Shown here in pieces: positions 12,563 through 24,453 of a DNA stretch of 64,000 nt. A program made the position numbers and the translations under genes. Under the pieces are notes generated by a model. It worked only from the letters and a program-made list of their open reading frames with translations, did no database searches and was not told where the DNA came from. The stretch spans positions 16,216,830 to 16,280,829 of the forward strand of contig NC_037256.1 of the NCBI RefSeq assembly GCF_000002425.4, written 5' to 3'. Position 1 is the stretch's first letter, and each line of letters opens with the position of its first letter. The DNA comes from Physcomitrium patens. Lineage: Eukaryota > Streptophyta > Bryopsida > Funariales > Funariaceae.

Positions 12563-13765
12563 TGTGGTAACACAATTATATAGTAAAAAATAAAAATATG
12601 GATATTATTATAGAAGAACTTAGCAAAAAGATGTAGGAAAAAAATAAAGATAAAAGTTAGAAAGGTAATAAAAGATTTAATCTAAATACTACTTTTAAAT
12701 AGAAAGAACTTCTATTTATTTTTTAAAAGCATAAGTGAGCCAAATCAAAATAAATGAAGTAAGAAATTAATATAGACATGTTTAAAAGAGAGTTGAAAAT
12801 AGGATAAAATAAAACTTATTTCAAATTACCAAAAATTAATATCCAAAGAGGACCAATTGTCAACTTGGATCAAAATCAGACCATGAGGCATAGAACTACG
12901 TCCACATGGTGATTTCGGAATTTATTGGTAGATCAAAGAATGAAATATAAAAATAGACTTAAAGAAATTTTTTTGGACTTTGGATTTATGTCGATTGAAT
13001 TAATATTGAATTTTTGAGGGATTTCTAAAATTAATAATGTTCTCATTTCATTTAGATTTTGAGATATAAAAATATGTTTACAAATTTGAGGGTTTCTTGA
13101 GTTTTGTAGTATTAGTATGAATGAATTTAGGCAGTGTATTGGTATGCTAGTTATAAATGTGTGCACAAATTTTGAGATCAATCAAACAATTAGATCAAAG
13201 TATATGAAGGTTTTTATAGGTTAAAGTCTCAAAAATTGGAGTTTGAAGGTTAGTGAGTATTTCTAAGATCTTCAATAATTTGTCAATTGAATTGAAGTGA
13301 GATTTTTTTATATAGATACTAGACTTGATTTTTAATGTTTAAATGAAATTTGAGAGAAATTCAATAGTTTAAGAAGGAAATATTGGCACTAGAAGTTCAG
13401 CATTCAAGTTAGATTAGGAGGCTATTCAACACCAAATTGGATTATCTTGCATTTCTCTCAATTGGTAAATGCAATTGAGTTTATCTTTCTTATACTTGTT
13501 CCTAATTAAGATATTAAGAAGTATGAAAATTTTGAATTGATATCAATTTTTTGATCATCAATTGTTGAGGTTCTAATTTGCTATAGGATTTGGTATAGAG
13601 TTTGTTTATGGTTTGGTTAGGATTTAGGATTTGGTCTAGGATTTGATTTGAAGTAGCATTTCCTTGGAATTTGGTTTAGAACTTGACAAGGGATTGATTA
13701 AGGTTTTATTAGGATTTGACATAGGATTTGATTAAGATTCAATTAAGATTTTAATTAGGAGTATA
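12563..13765 (+). mobile_element. Decayed LTR-like sequence, plus orientation (inverted partner)
   Basis: It starts TGTGGTAACACAATTATATA, like the start of the solo LTR at 7,023 (shared word CAATTATATAGT). Its reverse complement matches the arm at 11,040-11,600 through several blocks, for example CCTCTTTGGATAT, GTTGAACTTCTA-like and AAGATCTTAGAAAT. The 3' end could not be fixed; 13,765 is where the last shared repeat block ends. Confidence 0.6.
13590..13765 (-). repeat. Telomere-like repeat block, inverted relative to the main array
   Basis: TAGGATTTGG, GGATTTAGGATTTGGTCTAG and GATTTGATT words are the reverse complement of the array at 9,880-10,870. The block occupies the equivalent place in the partner LTR-like arm but is about six times shorter. 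Confidence 0.7.
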
Positions 13766-15203
13766 TTAAATTTTTTATTTTTAGTTATAATTTTTGACTA
13801 ATCCAAAATAAATTTAAAAGAAGTTATAAAAGAAACACAAAGAAGTTCTAAATTAATTCCAAAGAAAAATAACAAGAAATCTTTAAAAAAATATAAAAAT
13901 AAATCTTTAAAGTAATAATAAAGAATCTTAAAGAAATACTATTAAATAATGAATAGATTATAATAGTCTACTAAAATTTACAATTCATTTTCTATAAAGT
14001 TTTTTGTAACAAAAAAAGTCGTCCTTTATCCCATGCCTACTTCCATTGCAATACAAAATCTTTAATGTGAAGTAGTAGTATTATGGCTATGACTTCTTAG
14101 AAGGATCTTTAGCCTTTCCATTAGTCTAGGTGGCTATATTCATAAATTCTTTGGAGATATTTCTTAGTATGATCCATATTAAAAGTGAAAGGCCTCAAGT
14201 TGCTAGAATAGTAGAGTAAAATTGTGCATGCTTGCCTATACTTGTAATAGCCGTAACTAATTTGGATTCCACTATCTCTATATTATGGTAGTTTTTAGAA
14301 AAGTAATGTATAACTTCAAATTAAGTGGATCCCATCAAAATATGTGACAGTTTTTTTTTGATGGAGTCTGTAAAAAAAATTATTCTAGCCATTATAAGAA
14401 GAAGTAAAATAATCTAAATAATTTAATTTTAATGCTAAAAGTATAATTTTTTATTCTAAAAAATTATTCTATTCTACCTTCGTCTAGAAATATTACAAGT
14501 AAAAAGATTGTTATAGAGAATGCACCAAAAATACCATCACCAAAGATAATTGGATCTAGAACTTATTTAGTTGCAATGGATCAAAGATCCGCTTTAGAAT
14601 TTTCAATCCATATGAACTAATGCCTCTGCAGCTTCATTGTAAACCACTACCATACATGGCAATATTAAGGATTACTTCTAATCTCCATACAAGAAAAATA
14701 TGCTTTTGCCTTGCTCCAAATCTCTTTGAATTAAAAAGAAGAAAAAATAAGAATCAAATAATTCTTTTAAGTTCTTTACATCAAAAGAAGAAGATTTTTT
14801 ATTGCACATAATTGATTTAAGTAATCAAATGACAACCATCCAAAGCTTATAAGTGACACTATGTTTTTTCAACATGTAATAGTTGTTGTTTTGTATGCGG
14901 ACAAATCTACCATGTGTAATGTGTGGTTTGCAATGAAGTTGTAGAGGCATCAGCTTATATAGATTGAAAATTTTGTGGCTTTATAATAAAAATAATAGAT
15001 TCTTTTAATATATAAATGTTACAATAGATTTAGAAAAATAACTATTAAATATTATTATCTTTAATATTTGATTTTAAAATTTTCTTATTATCAACTAAAT
15101 AAAATTAAAATCTATACAAAATAAATATATTTAAAGCTTAAAATCTAATATCTACTAAAAAAAGATTCATAGAAGATTATATTTTGAATTAAATATGGAT
15201 AAT
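13766..15203. other. AT-rich stretch, nothing recognised
   Basis: No gene or clear repeat. It may include the uncertain 3' part of the LTR-like arm ending near 13,765. Confidence 0.35.
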
Positions 15204-15753
15204 TATCAAAGATAAGAACTCAATGAAAGAAAATAAAGAAGTGATATTTTTTCAAAGAAGTATGACAAAATAGAAATAAAGAAGTATGTATATTAAAAAG
15301 AAACCAGAATGCCTATTGTCAAAAGAAAAAAAAACTATAGACTCTTGAAACTAAACTATAAGCAAGAAAAGAATTGACAAGAATGAAAAAGGCTTCACTC
15401 TTGCCTCTATGTATACAATCTATCTAGGAGCAATGTAGCAACGTTCTATAGGACCTTTAAGACGTGTTGACTTTGCACAAAACATATCTTATCTTATAAA
15501 GAAAGTTTTCTATATAGACACTATGTAGTTAGATTATTTTACAAAATATCAATATGTATTGCATGTAGTTAATTTATTGACAAAGTTACTAACCTGTCAA
15601 TCAATTACAAATACATTTTAAGTCAAAGTAGTATGTATAAAGCTTCTAGGAAGCTGTTTTAGAAGATATTATGAAATTAATCTATTCTTATTTACTTCTA
15701 TCCATTCATATTATCTAGATAATAATTATAATAAATAAATGTCCATGATGTCA
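15204..15753 (-). mobile_element. Solo LTR of the chromovirus C family, minus orientation
   Basis: The segment aligns along its length with the LTR at 63,465-63,994 and, as reverse complement, with 32,291-32,791. Shared blocks include AAGAACTC(A/G)ATGAAAG, GGCTTCACTCTTGCCTCTAT, AGCTTCTAGGAAGCT-like and GTCC(A/G)TGA. The flanking sequence does not resemble chromovirus interior, so it stands alone. No target duplication was found. Confidence 0.75.
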
Positions 15754-17040
15754 ATACAATTAATAGCTCTAATGGTTAGTTATAATCACTTTTGTGGTTT
15801 TTAACATATTTTTATTAATTTTAATGCTAATATGATTAATTTATGGATTCAAATTAGTTTTTTTTAGTTAATTATGATTTAATTTATAGTTTTAGGTTGT
15901 TAATTAGGGAGATACTTCTAACCATTAGATTGAGTGATTTTTAAAATTTTTAAAATAGTAAGTTTAAAAGGTCCATGATTTCTTTTTCTTTATTTGGTTT
16001 AAATCCTCTTTTAATAATAAAATTAGAATTTTAGTAGAATTTATTTTTTAATTTTTAGGAATTATATCTTAAATTAATCCAAAATCTTAATTTTCAATCT
16101 AAAAGCTAATTTCTAATTTGACTATGGTTAGAAAGTCCCTTAAACCTAATTGCTCTATCTTCTTAATTAATTTCAAGATTTTTAAGCTTAAATTTTATTT
16201 TGCAATTTAATTGGATTAAAAACATAAAGTCCAATTATTAAATTAATGATGAACTTAAAAGGATGGAGAAAAGCTAATTTTTTTGGTGGAGTTTCCTCTC
16301 ACAGTGATTTTAATCACTACTTGAAGTTGAAAAAAAAAAAAAAATGAAAAAAAATCACAAGCTTATTAATTTAAGGCCAATTTGTAATTAAATTTTGGAT
16401 TTGCCAAGAATTCATGCTTAAGAGAGTTTAATTTGAAGAATTTTAATCATGAAGGCTTTGATGGCAAGAATCCTTGCTGATCTCTTAATTGAGATAACTA
16501 GAATTAGAATTCTAATTGAAATTTATAACTAAATTAGGAAATTAATTAATTTTAATGATTTAAAATTTAGATTTGGGCTTGTGAATAGTCGATACTAGGG
16601 TAAAAATACATTTTAGATATATTGGTGGTATTATTTTTGCCAAAATAATATTAATTTTTGAGATATAGGCATTTCCAGACTTGAAATTGGGTTTAGGCTT
16701 AGGATCACTCTGGACCCTTGATCTTGGTTAGGGATTTTTGATCTAGATGGTGGAGATGTGTCCGCCACTTTTGGGCCTCCTTACACTTGGTTAAGAAGGC
16801 TTGGGTGGACGAGCTCACTCTTTCTTTTTCCATTTTTTTTCTTGTGGCGAAGCCATGGCAAAATATTTCCTCATTTTGTGAATGCAAATCTTATCCTTTA
16901 ATCTTGTATTGCCTCAGTTTTTTTTACTCAATCTATCTATTTTCGTTTTCTTCTCATAAAATTTTGTAGACAGATTCTACTCACTTTTAGCTTTGTAATG
17001 GCATAAGGCACACTTTATTTGGAGCTGGGACGAATTTTCG
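15754..17040. other. AT-rich stretch leading into a tandem repeat, no gene recognised
   Basis: A run of 15 A residues lies near 16,330. A frame at 16,705-16,969 on either strand is short and unrecognised. The stretch could belong to the same old LTR as the repeat that follows, but I cannot show its ends. Confidence 0.35.
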
Positions 17041-17620
17041 GCAAATTTTTAAAAAGATAGGGGTCTACTGTCCTTGGTAGCATAAAAGCATCAAGTTCAA
17101 AAACCCATAACTCAGTGATCCCTACTTTAACTTTGATTTAAATCACTGGAATGAGTGTACTTTAAAGTCTAGTTCACTACAAAGTTTGAATCACTAACTT
17201 TAGAGCTATAAAAAATTCGTAATAAACTATTAAGTGAGAAGGATTATGCTGCCTTCGTAGTTAGAACAATTGTCTTTAAAAAATCATATCTCAATCTTTT
17301 CTTACGTCTATCAGAAAAAAAATGCTACAAAGTATAGTTCTAGGAAAAAATAGAGTTTTAAACTTTGAATCATTAACCAATTTCTAGTAAATTTTTAAGT
17401 AGAAGGAGGTCTGCTGCTTATGTAGCTCAAGTCCTATTATTTTGAAAATTCATATCTCAACCATCAAGCATTGGATTATCACAGAATTTAGAATATAGAA
17501 ACAATACTAAGTCGAATTTAACCACAAAATGTTTCAAGTGCATAAGAATTGTAGAAGAAACTTGGCAAATTTTTGAACAACAAGGAATCTGCTGCCTCAG
17601 CTTGACATACTCTAAGTAAG
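17041..17620 (+). repeat. ~175-bp tandem repeat, three and a half units
   Basis: Units open with a GG-x-CT(A/G)CTG-C or GGATTATGCTGCC word at about 17,062, 17,241, 17,405 and 17,584. They contain a TCATA(A/T)CTCA-(G/A)T block at similar spacing and end with a GCAAATTTTT or GTAAATTTTTAAG word. Units are about 168-179 bp and strongly diverged. Such arrays are common in LTRs of large plant gypsy elements, so an old LTR is a reasonable guess. Confidence 0.65.
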
Positions 17621-17798
17621 TTTTCCTTCCCTAATCACCCCCTAATCACATTATTTAGCACCTAAATTTCTATATTATCACTCATTCATCTTATTATCAT
17701 TAATTAATATTATTTATTAATTTTAAAGGACTTTTTATCTCACTCTGGAAATTAATCTTAAATTCATATCTTTCCATCCATTTTTATACTTTAAGGAT

Positions 17799-17807
<9 letters not shown>

Positions 17808-17839
<32 letters not shown>
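17808..17839. repeat. (TA)n microsatellite
   Basis: About 16 uninterrupted TA dinucleotides. Confidence 0.95.
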
Positions 17840-17842
<3 letters not shown>

Positions 17843-18240
17843 AATAAGTTAATCTGATCTTTTAATTTTTTCTTGTTCTTTTTAACCTTAACCTTTAAAC
17901 TTTTACTTTTAATCTTCAACTTTTACTTCCATTACTTTTGAATTTTTCACTTGACTTTTAATTATTAATTCTAACTTTAATTTTAATTCTATTTTTTTAT
18001 TTTTTACTTTTTATTTTTAATTTTGTAATCTTCCAACTTTCATCTTTTATCCTAAAAATCTTAACTTCATGTCAATACTAAACTTAAATATTTAAGGCTA
18101 TTTACTACAAAAATTTTAATTCTAGATGAAGTTTGGTCATCAAAACTTCATCCGTAGATAACTTCCTATATATATCTCTATTTCACATGGTTTAATATCC
18201 TTATGAAAAGTCCTAGATTAGTATTTAGCATGGTGCTAAT

Positions 18241-18282
18241 TGTTTTGTTTGTTTGTTTGTTTGTTTGTTTTTTTTTTTTTTT
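18241..18282 (+). repeat. (GTTT)n and poly-T tract
   Basis: Six to seven GTTT units run into a 16-17 base T tract, followed by a short CT-rich stretch. Confidence 0.9.
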
Positions 18283-18854
18283 CCTCTCTCTCTTTTTTTT
18301 ATACTAATTTGTGATTTTTAGAATTTAAGTTTGATAGGATAAGTTTTGGAAGGTACTTAACTAAATGAACTACAAACACTAAAAATTAAATCATAAAAAT
18401 GTATAATTAACCTGTTTGTGTTATTGGATTAATTTTGATTATTATATCATTTTATTTTTTTCTATCTTATATATGATTTGTATCTCCACATCAATTATTA
18501 TTGGGCTCTAATCTAAGTTATAATCTAATTAAATCAAATTTAAGTGAAGGGAGAAAAAACCACTCACACATGCTATTATTCTCTTTTTAAAGGATGAGTT
18601 CTACAACAAGCAATCATCACATGTTTAAGAAGTCTGAGATGCAGCAAATTATATTTATTACATATTTTGATCTTTGTTCCTTTTGAAAGTAGCTGATAGG
18701 TCTTCTCATCCATTGATAGTATCCTATTTTAAGAGAAAAGACCACCTTATTATTTGATCATTATTGAAACCTTTATAACTTTGTTCAAACAAAATATTTG
18801 TAATATTATAAGGAATTGCTCTTACCTCTAATAAAATTACCAAACATTAAGATT

Positions 18855-19335
18855 TCTTTCCTAGGTTGTGATATCAAACACATTATATCTTACCATTTAT
18901 TCAAAGAAGAACTTGTTATTCTTAAAGGTCTTCATTCCTATTATGTCATCATGAAGGTTGTAATAATTCCAATGTTTCATCCAACAGGTTAGCAAATAAT
19001 GGTTCTTAAGTTGAATGTGCTGATTATTGATTCTCCTTCTCTTTAACACCACAATTATACAAAAACTATAAACAATGATAGAAGATAGAATGTAATTTCT
19101 CATAAATTTTGTTTCTTTTATAGCAAAGATTTGCTATCCTTTATCTTAGTTTTGATAGATGTTGTTGATGAAAAACTTTAACCTTCTCTATTACATTTGT
19201 AAGATTTTTTGAAGACTTCCATATACATTTGTTAATATTATATTTACACTAATGAATAAGATATTTCAACCAAAATTAGAATTGTCTTGAATCTAAGGCT
19301 TCTTCTACCTTAAATTTTTGATTATTATCAACTTT
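18855..19335 (-). pseudogene. Chromovirus 3' end (chromodomain) fragment, inverted
   Basis: The minus strand of 19,120-19,310 translates to a decayed chromodomain with the order V-D-N-N-Q-K-F-K-V-E-E...L-D-S-R, then L-K-Y-L-I-H, then the degenerate W-E-P-like W-K-S-S-K-N-L-T-N and E-K-V...F-H. It has stops. The DNA aligns with the better preserved copy at 52,970-53,180, and both begin at the same place (TCC-AGGT-GTGATA-CAAACAC). In Ty3/gypsy chromoviruses this domain sits at the C-terminus of integrase and reads histone marks to guide insertion. Confidence 0.75.
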
Positions 19336-19342
19336 TATAGAA

Positions 19343-19470
19343 AGAAATGTTGAAGTAGAGAGAATTTGCATTAAAAAAGTATTAGACTTTTGGCTATCAC
19401 TAATTGCTCAATTAAGTCTTAAGATTAAAAAAATATCAATTTTATATATAAAATTATCCTTATAGGAGAA
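19343..19470 (-). mobile_element. Fragment of an F-type LTR (3' end), minus orientation
   Basis: About 128 bp match, with many changes, the reverse complement of the last part of the F LTRs. Compare 30,985-31,110: GTAGAGAGA, ACTTTTGGCT, CACTAATT and TTTATATATAA. It lies between the inverted chromodomain fragment and the gag of element B. Confidence 0.65.
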
Positions 19471-19516
19471 ATTACATAAATTCATGAGCCATAAGTATCA
19501 AAGATCACCTAAATTG

Positions 19517-20082
19517 TGATTGAGAAAGAGTAGCAGAGACCAAGTTCTTATCTTTATGGCAAAGATCATGATCACCTGCTATATATGTTGTTGAATTCCA
19601 AAACCTTGCTTACGATGTGGATTGGAATGACAAAGTTCTTATCAATCAATTTAGATATGGATTGAAGGATAGTGTCAAAGACTTATTACTAACAATAACA
19701 AAGTTATAATCTTTGAAATAATTTATTAATTAAGCTATTACATATGACAATCAATTATTTGAAGGATGCCAAGAAGAAAGATTTGATTAGAGAGGAACAA
19801 ATCAAATAATGGCAGCAACTCCTAAGTTTTTAGAAACTTATTCATCAAGACCATAATCAATGCAAATTAATAGGATTTATTTTAAATCCCTTACAAAGCG
19901 AGAAATGAGTTGATGATGTCAAGAAGGTTTATGCTTACATTATAGAAAAGCTAAATATACTACTCAATATTTTCCAAAAAAACAATACAATCACAAAATG
20001 AGAAGCATGGATGCCAAAGAAGATGAGATATTGAAAAACAAGTTTTTTCAACTACAATAGAAACCATGTGGTTGATGAATCA
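19517..20082 (+). pseudogene. Element B: chromovirus gag remnant
   Basis: The frame aligns with the gag of element C at 33,575-33,930, including D-M-D-W-N-D-K-V-L-I-N-Q-F, Y-G-L-K-D-S-V-K-D and D-N-R-L-F-E. The single CCHC zinc knuckle near 19,940 is reduced to C-x-Y-C plus a lost histidine. Several stops and indels are present. Capsid domain N-terminus and 5' LTR are missing. Confidence 0.75.
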
Positions 20083-20567
20083 ACATTAGACTATCTCAAA
20101 AATCCATAATCTTTTTAATCCATAGTAAAATAAAGCTTTATTATAAAATAGGACAAAAAAAATAAAAAAAAAATAAAATGGAACTAAACAGAATAGGACA
20201 TGAAAGAAAAAATTGAGCAAACAAAAATAAAACAAAAAGATGCAGAAGCAAACTTTATTAAGAGAAAGTATTCAAAACCATATCTAATCAAATGCTCTAA
20301 AAGACCCTAGTTAGTCCTATTTATACCTTGTCCTACCACCTTGGACTTTCTAGAATGTTCTTAGATGGTCGATCCTATCTAAATAATCACCTTAAATTCT
20401 TTTTTTAGAAGATTTTATGGTGGGCTCTATCTAAATAACCAACCTAAATTCTTTCTAGAATGTTCTACAATGGTTCTTATTTGGTCCATTAATCTAATCC
20501 CAATTCTAGAAACTTCCATAGCTCTAACTATCTATATAATTATCTTATATATATATATCCTATTACA
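20083..20567 (-). mobile_element. Insertion in element B, probable solo LTR (minus orientation)
   Basis: Comparing B with C shows about 485 extra bases here. Read on the minus strand the insert begins TGTAATAGG. It holds a good TATA box (TATAAATAGGA, around 20,321) and has AATAAAG about 75 bp further on, the promoter and poly(A) layout of an LTR. Ends are uncertain by several bases and no clean target duplication was read. It matches no other LTR in the window. Confidence 0.5.
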
Positions 20568-20810
20568 GCTGGAGTCTTATATAATTTCTAGTAAAGGTCC
20601 TATTCTTTCTTCAAATCCCTTACCTTATTTTACAATAGAAATTTATTTAGAACCATGAAACTACAAAGACTTAGCTTTGTTAGATTCAAAAGTCTCAATC
20701 TATTTTATAGACAAAGATTTTGTCAAAAAATAAAAATATTGTTAGTCAAAGAAACTAAACCTGTACATGTAGAAATCATAGATGGTCGTTTTCTATCTTT
20801 TGGAGACGTT
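20568..20810 (+). pseudogene. Element B: protease remnant, 5' part
   Basis: The translation aligns with the protease of C at 40,376-40,610: K-G-P-I-L-S-S, then the active-site region L-L-D-S-K and the end V-E-I-I-D-G-R. Frameshifts interrupt it. The rest continues at 29,296 after element A. Confidence 0.75.
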
Positions 20811-20814
20811 ACGC

Positions 20815-22156
20815 TGTCGTATTACGTGCTTTCCTGCTTGAGAACGCGCCGGGCGTCTAGCTGTAGAAGGTAGTATGGAGATTCGCCGATAGTCAAGCAG
20901 TCTATCAGTTTTTGACTGCTGGAATATAAACGACTGTAACAATGTACCGTAAATCTATACGGATGCTCTTTGATTGCTTGTCGAAGTCTTTTTTTTTTTT
21001 GCCCCAGCCGGTAGGTCTCTAGACGTTACAGAGAACCCCGAACAATCCAAATTGTTAATCTTCAATACCCCTTTGTACTTACGATCTTGTATCCACTGAC
21101 TGTCCTGTTAGATTAACCCAATAAATTTCATTCACTCCGCATAATCAATCCTATAGACACCCTTTTAATCCTTCAATCACAGACGTAACTCGATTTTACA
21201 AAACAGTCAAGAGTATTCAAACCTACTTCATTTAAAAATCCCGATTCACCATTACAACACTGACTTCAGCAGCGATTGCTTCAGTCTTTCCAAAACTCTA
21301 CGAAGAAGAAAAATCCAAATTCTATGTCTTTCCTTCCCCGACCCGAAGCATGAAGCTCCTCTCTCTAATTCCCTTGATCTTCAAAACCCTCCAATGAAAA
21401 CCGAACTGGTAACCTTGCAAAAGCTTGAAAACTAGCTCCCCCCCCCCGATTCCCCCCAAAAAAAAACCTCCCCCTTTCAAAACTATCTCCCCCCTAACCT
21501 TATCCTCTGAATTTCTTCAATCTTCCGTCTTAGATCCGGAATTGGCTCCCACCTCAAGCTTGGATCCAAAATTGGCTCTCGCCGTCAGAGCTTTCTCCTC
21601 CGTTTTTACCTTTAAGAAATCCATTTACCGAAAATAACGTTCCTTGAAACGGCACAGAGAACAGGACAGCCTGAAACAGAATCGAACCCCGTAATCGGGA
21701 CCACATTGAGTCGCCCGACCAATTCAGGTCCTATATTGGGAAAGATGCCCGTAGTAACCTGGATGTTCCCGTAATTGGGTCAAATTGGTCCTCACGTCAG
21801 ATTGGCTAAGACCCGTAGTAAGACCTGGATTTCCCGTAATTAGACTGCATTGGGTTGACCAGCCAATTCAGGTCTCATATTGGATAAGAGGACTCGGATT
21901 GGATTATCGAAATTGGATCCAATTGGCTCCTCGAACCCATCGTGTGAATTGGTCCTTCTCTTCCTGCTGACTCCCGTTATTGGAATCGAATGGAGCATTT
22001 CAGTATGCCTCGGCTGACTGTAACGGAGTGACTCAACCTGACCACTCAGTATTTGTACTGGAGTTGGTCGATGCTCCCAATATTCGAGGTAACTGAATAT
22101 TAATAAAATTCCCCTTTCTTTTTATTTTCACTATATACTCGTATTACAACACGACA
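20815..22156 (-). repeat. Element A 3' LTR (left on plus strand)
   Basis: 1,342 bp, TGTCGTATTACG at one end and ACACGACA at the other, so the terminal inverted repeat is TGTCG/CGACA. It carries one copy of a 31-bp unit (AAGCTTGGATCCAAAATTGG then CTCTCGCCGTC, near 21,558) that is doubled in the other LTR. Short open frames inside it are not genes. Confidence 0.93.
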
Positions 22157-22169
22157 TCCACCCCCTCTG
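22157..22169 (-). other. Element A polypurine tract
   Basis: The minus strand reads CAGAGGGGGTGGA directly before the 3' LTR. This is the expected primer for plus-strand DNA synthesis. Element F has a matching GGAGGAGGTGGA at the same place. Confidence 0.8.
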
Positions 22170-22218
22170 AACCTGTGCATCCTCCGGTATGCACCAATTT
22201 ATCCAATTGCGGTTTGAT

Positions 22219-23556
22219 TCAGAATATATCTCCTACGTCTTTGTCCAGTTCGTCTTCGTCACCTTTATTATCCAAATCACTTTCATCTTCTTGCTGCGGA
22301 ATCTCTATACCTTCATTAAGGTCTTCCATATTCATCTCTGCGTGTCTTCGTTTAAATATTTTTACTCTCTTCCCTGCAATTGGTATTTTCAATTTTGTAC
22401 CATCTAACTCCCGTAATGAGTAAGTATCATTATCATGAACAGTTGTTACAACATATGGTCCAAACCAACGTTTTGAAAATTTCCGCAAAGTACTATGTTG
22501 ATTATCCAGACTATTGTCATAAACAAGTACCCAGTCACCTTCCTCGATTGCTTTTGGTCTCAATCGATGTTGCTTATCGAATCGCGCCTTGTTTTGTAAC
22601 CTTACTCTTTTTAACCTTTCCAATGCTATCTGGACATCTTCCGTTCTTTCCTCCAATTGTCGAATCCTAATAGCCAGAAGTTCTTCTCTTCTCAATCCAT
22701 CTTTCCATGGTAGCATACTCCAAGTAAGTACCTTTTCTTCAATCGGCATAATTGGTTTTTGACCTGTCATAAGTTCTACTGGCATATATCCTGTCACCGA
22801 ACTATGTGTTGTTCGATCAGCCCATAATGCAAATGACAAAAGCCGTGGCCACTCTTTAACTTTCCCATTACAAGCTTTAACCAATGCTTTCACAATCGGC
22901 GGATGACCGCGTTCGCTTTTTGCATTCCCTTCCGGATTATAAGTAGTAGTCAGTGATAGTTTAACTCCACATTTTTCAAAGAACTTACGAGCTTCTTGTG
23001 CATTTAATTCTCCACGATCTGCAGTGATTTTTCCTACGCACCCGTAACGGCAAATGACATCTTCAAGCAAAAACCTACAAATCCCCTCTGTAGATTTTGT
23101 CCTCAATGCTCTTCCTTCTACTTGATTTGATAAATCTTCACGAGCTAAAACCAAATATCTCATCTGTCATAACCCAACCGGCATAATAACCAAATCAACA
23201 ACCCATTTAAAATGAATAGCCAGAGGATACGTAGGATGAAGACCATCTCGATGTTGGATATTAGAATACGATTGACAGATTTCACATGACTCTACAAATG
23301 AGAGCACATCTCGATACATATTTTTCCACCAATATCATTCCTTGAGTTTAGCAAAAGTAGCCCAGATTCCTCTATGCCTTGTCCATAAACTATCATGAAA
23401 CTCCTTTAATAATTTTAGTTTTTCTTCCCTTTTGCCTATCACTCGTTGTGGCATCCCAATTCCTTTCTTCGTTCTCTTCCATAAGAATCCATCTCGAAGT
23501 AAAAATCCATATGCTTTTTTTCTTATTTGTTTGAATTTTTCTGTAGACCAATTTCC
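22219..23556 (-). pseudogene. Element A integrase
   Basis: The upstream part (about 23,280-23,420) holds an H-H-C-C zinc domain: F-H-D...R-H-R-G and S-C-E-I-C. The catalytic core then shows D in V-V-D-L-V, D in T-A-D-R-G-E and E in K-S-E-R-G-H, so the D-D-E triad is present. A GPY/F-type C-terminal motif (R-W-F-G-P-Y) follows, then an acidic tail rich in D and E. The last 314 codons (23,163-22,219) are open; TGA stops interrupt the frame near 23,167 and 23,323. Integrase inserts the cDNA into chromatin. No chromodomain follows, unlike element C. Confidence 0.9.
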
Positions 23557-24453
23557 CTACTTAAACAAGGTATTCAAATAATGACCAATATCCAATAATT
23601 CTCCTTCATAAGATTCTTCAAGAAATAGCTTGTCTTCTCTGTTGAGATTTGATATTGAATAGAATTTCAATCCGACATCATCAATGTCTTCAACCATTTC
23701 GTCCTTCCTCTCGTATCTTGCTCGAGATAACATGTCTGCTACTAAATTGTCCTTTCCAGTGATATGCTTAAATTCTGGATTTAGTGACTTAATATAAGCA
23801 ATCCATCTCAATATTGCAATATCTGGCTTTGAACAGTTAATAATCATTCCAAGCAATGGCAAGCAATCTGTTTCAATTACTACTACTGCCCCAATCAAAT
23901 AGTCCTTTTCAGCTTTCATAGCCGAAACGACTCTCCAAAGTTCTCTTTTGACTTGCGAATATGCACGCTGACGAATACTTAAAACTTTAGCCCCAAATCG
24001 AACTGCAAATCTACTCCCATTCGAATCATCTTAACCCACAGCCCATCCAACGGTAATTGGACTAGCGTCTACAGTAAGAATCACTGGTCTATTGCACTTA
24101 TAATCAACCTTCCTCAATATTGGAGGTGACATCAATAATTTCTTCAATCTTTGCATTGCCTGAATATGCCTTTCTTTCCATTCAAATCGGTAACCCTTGT
24201 GTAACAGTTCATATAATGGATCCACTATGTGAGCAAAATGAGGGATCCAGATTCGATAAAATACACATGTACCCAAAAACCTGCGAACCTCTGTTAAAGA
24301 ACCACAATCCTCTTTCATCCTTCCAATTGCATCAACTTTAGTCAGATCTGGTTTTCTTCCGTAAGATCCGCAAAAATGTCCAACAATTACAACCTCTCGC
24401 ACTCCAAATACGGACTTCATACCGAGAGGGTCGCGCCTTGAGGAAGAGTGCAC
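23557..24453 (-). pseudogene. Element A RT connection and RNase H
   Basis: From 24,420 down the frame reads R-R-F-L-G-T-C-V-F-Y-R-I-W-I-P, the connection after the RT palm. Next come V-I-L-T-V-D-A-S-P (first RNase H aspartate), R-E-L-W near 23,940, I-E-T-D-C-L-P and D-N-L-V-A-D-M-L-S-R. Stops follow the first segment near 24,031 and the one ending at 23,557. RNase H removes RNA template during reverse transcription. Confidence 0.85.

Noticed and set aside
21425..21970. Open frames inside element A's LTR (also at 28,920-29,105)
   Set aside because: They occur in both LTR copies, have no domain, and LTRs of this type are not coding.
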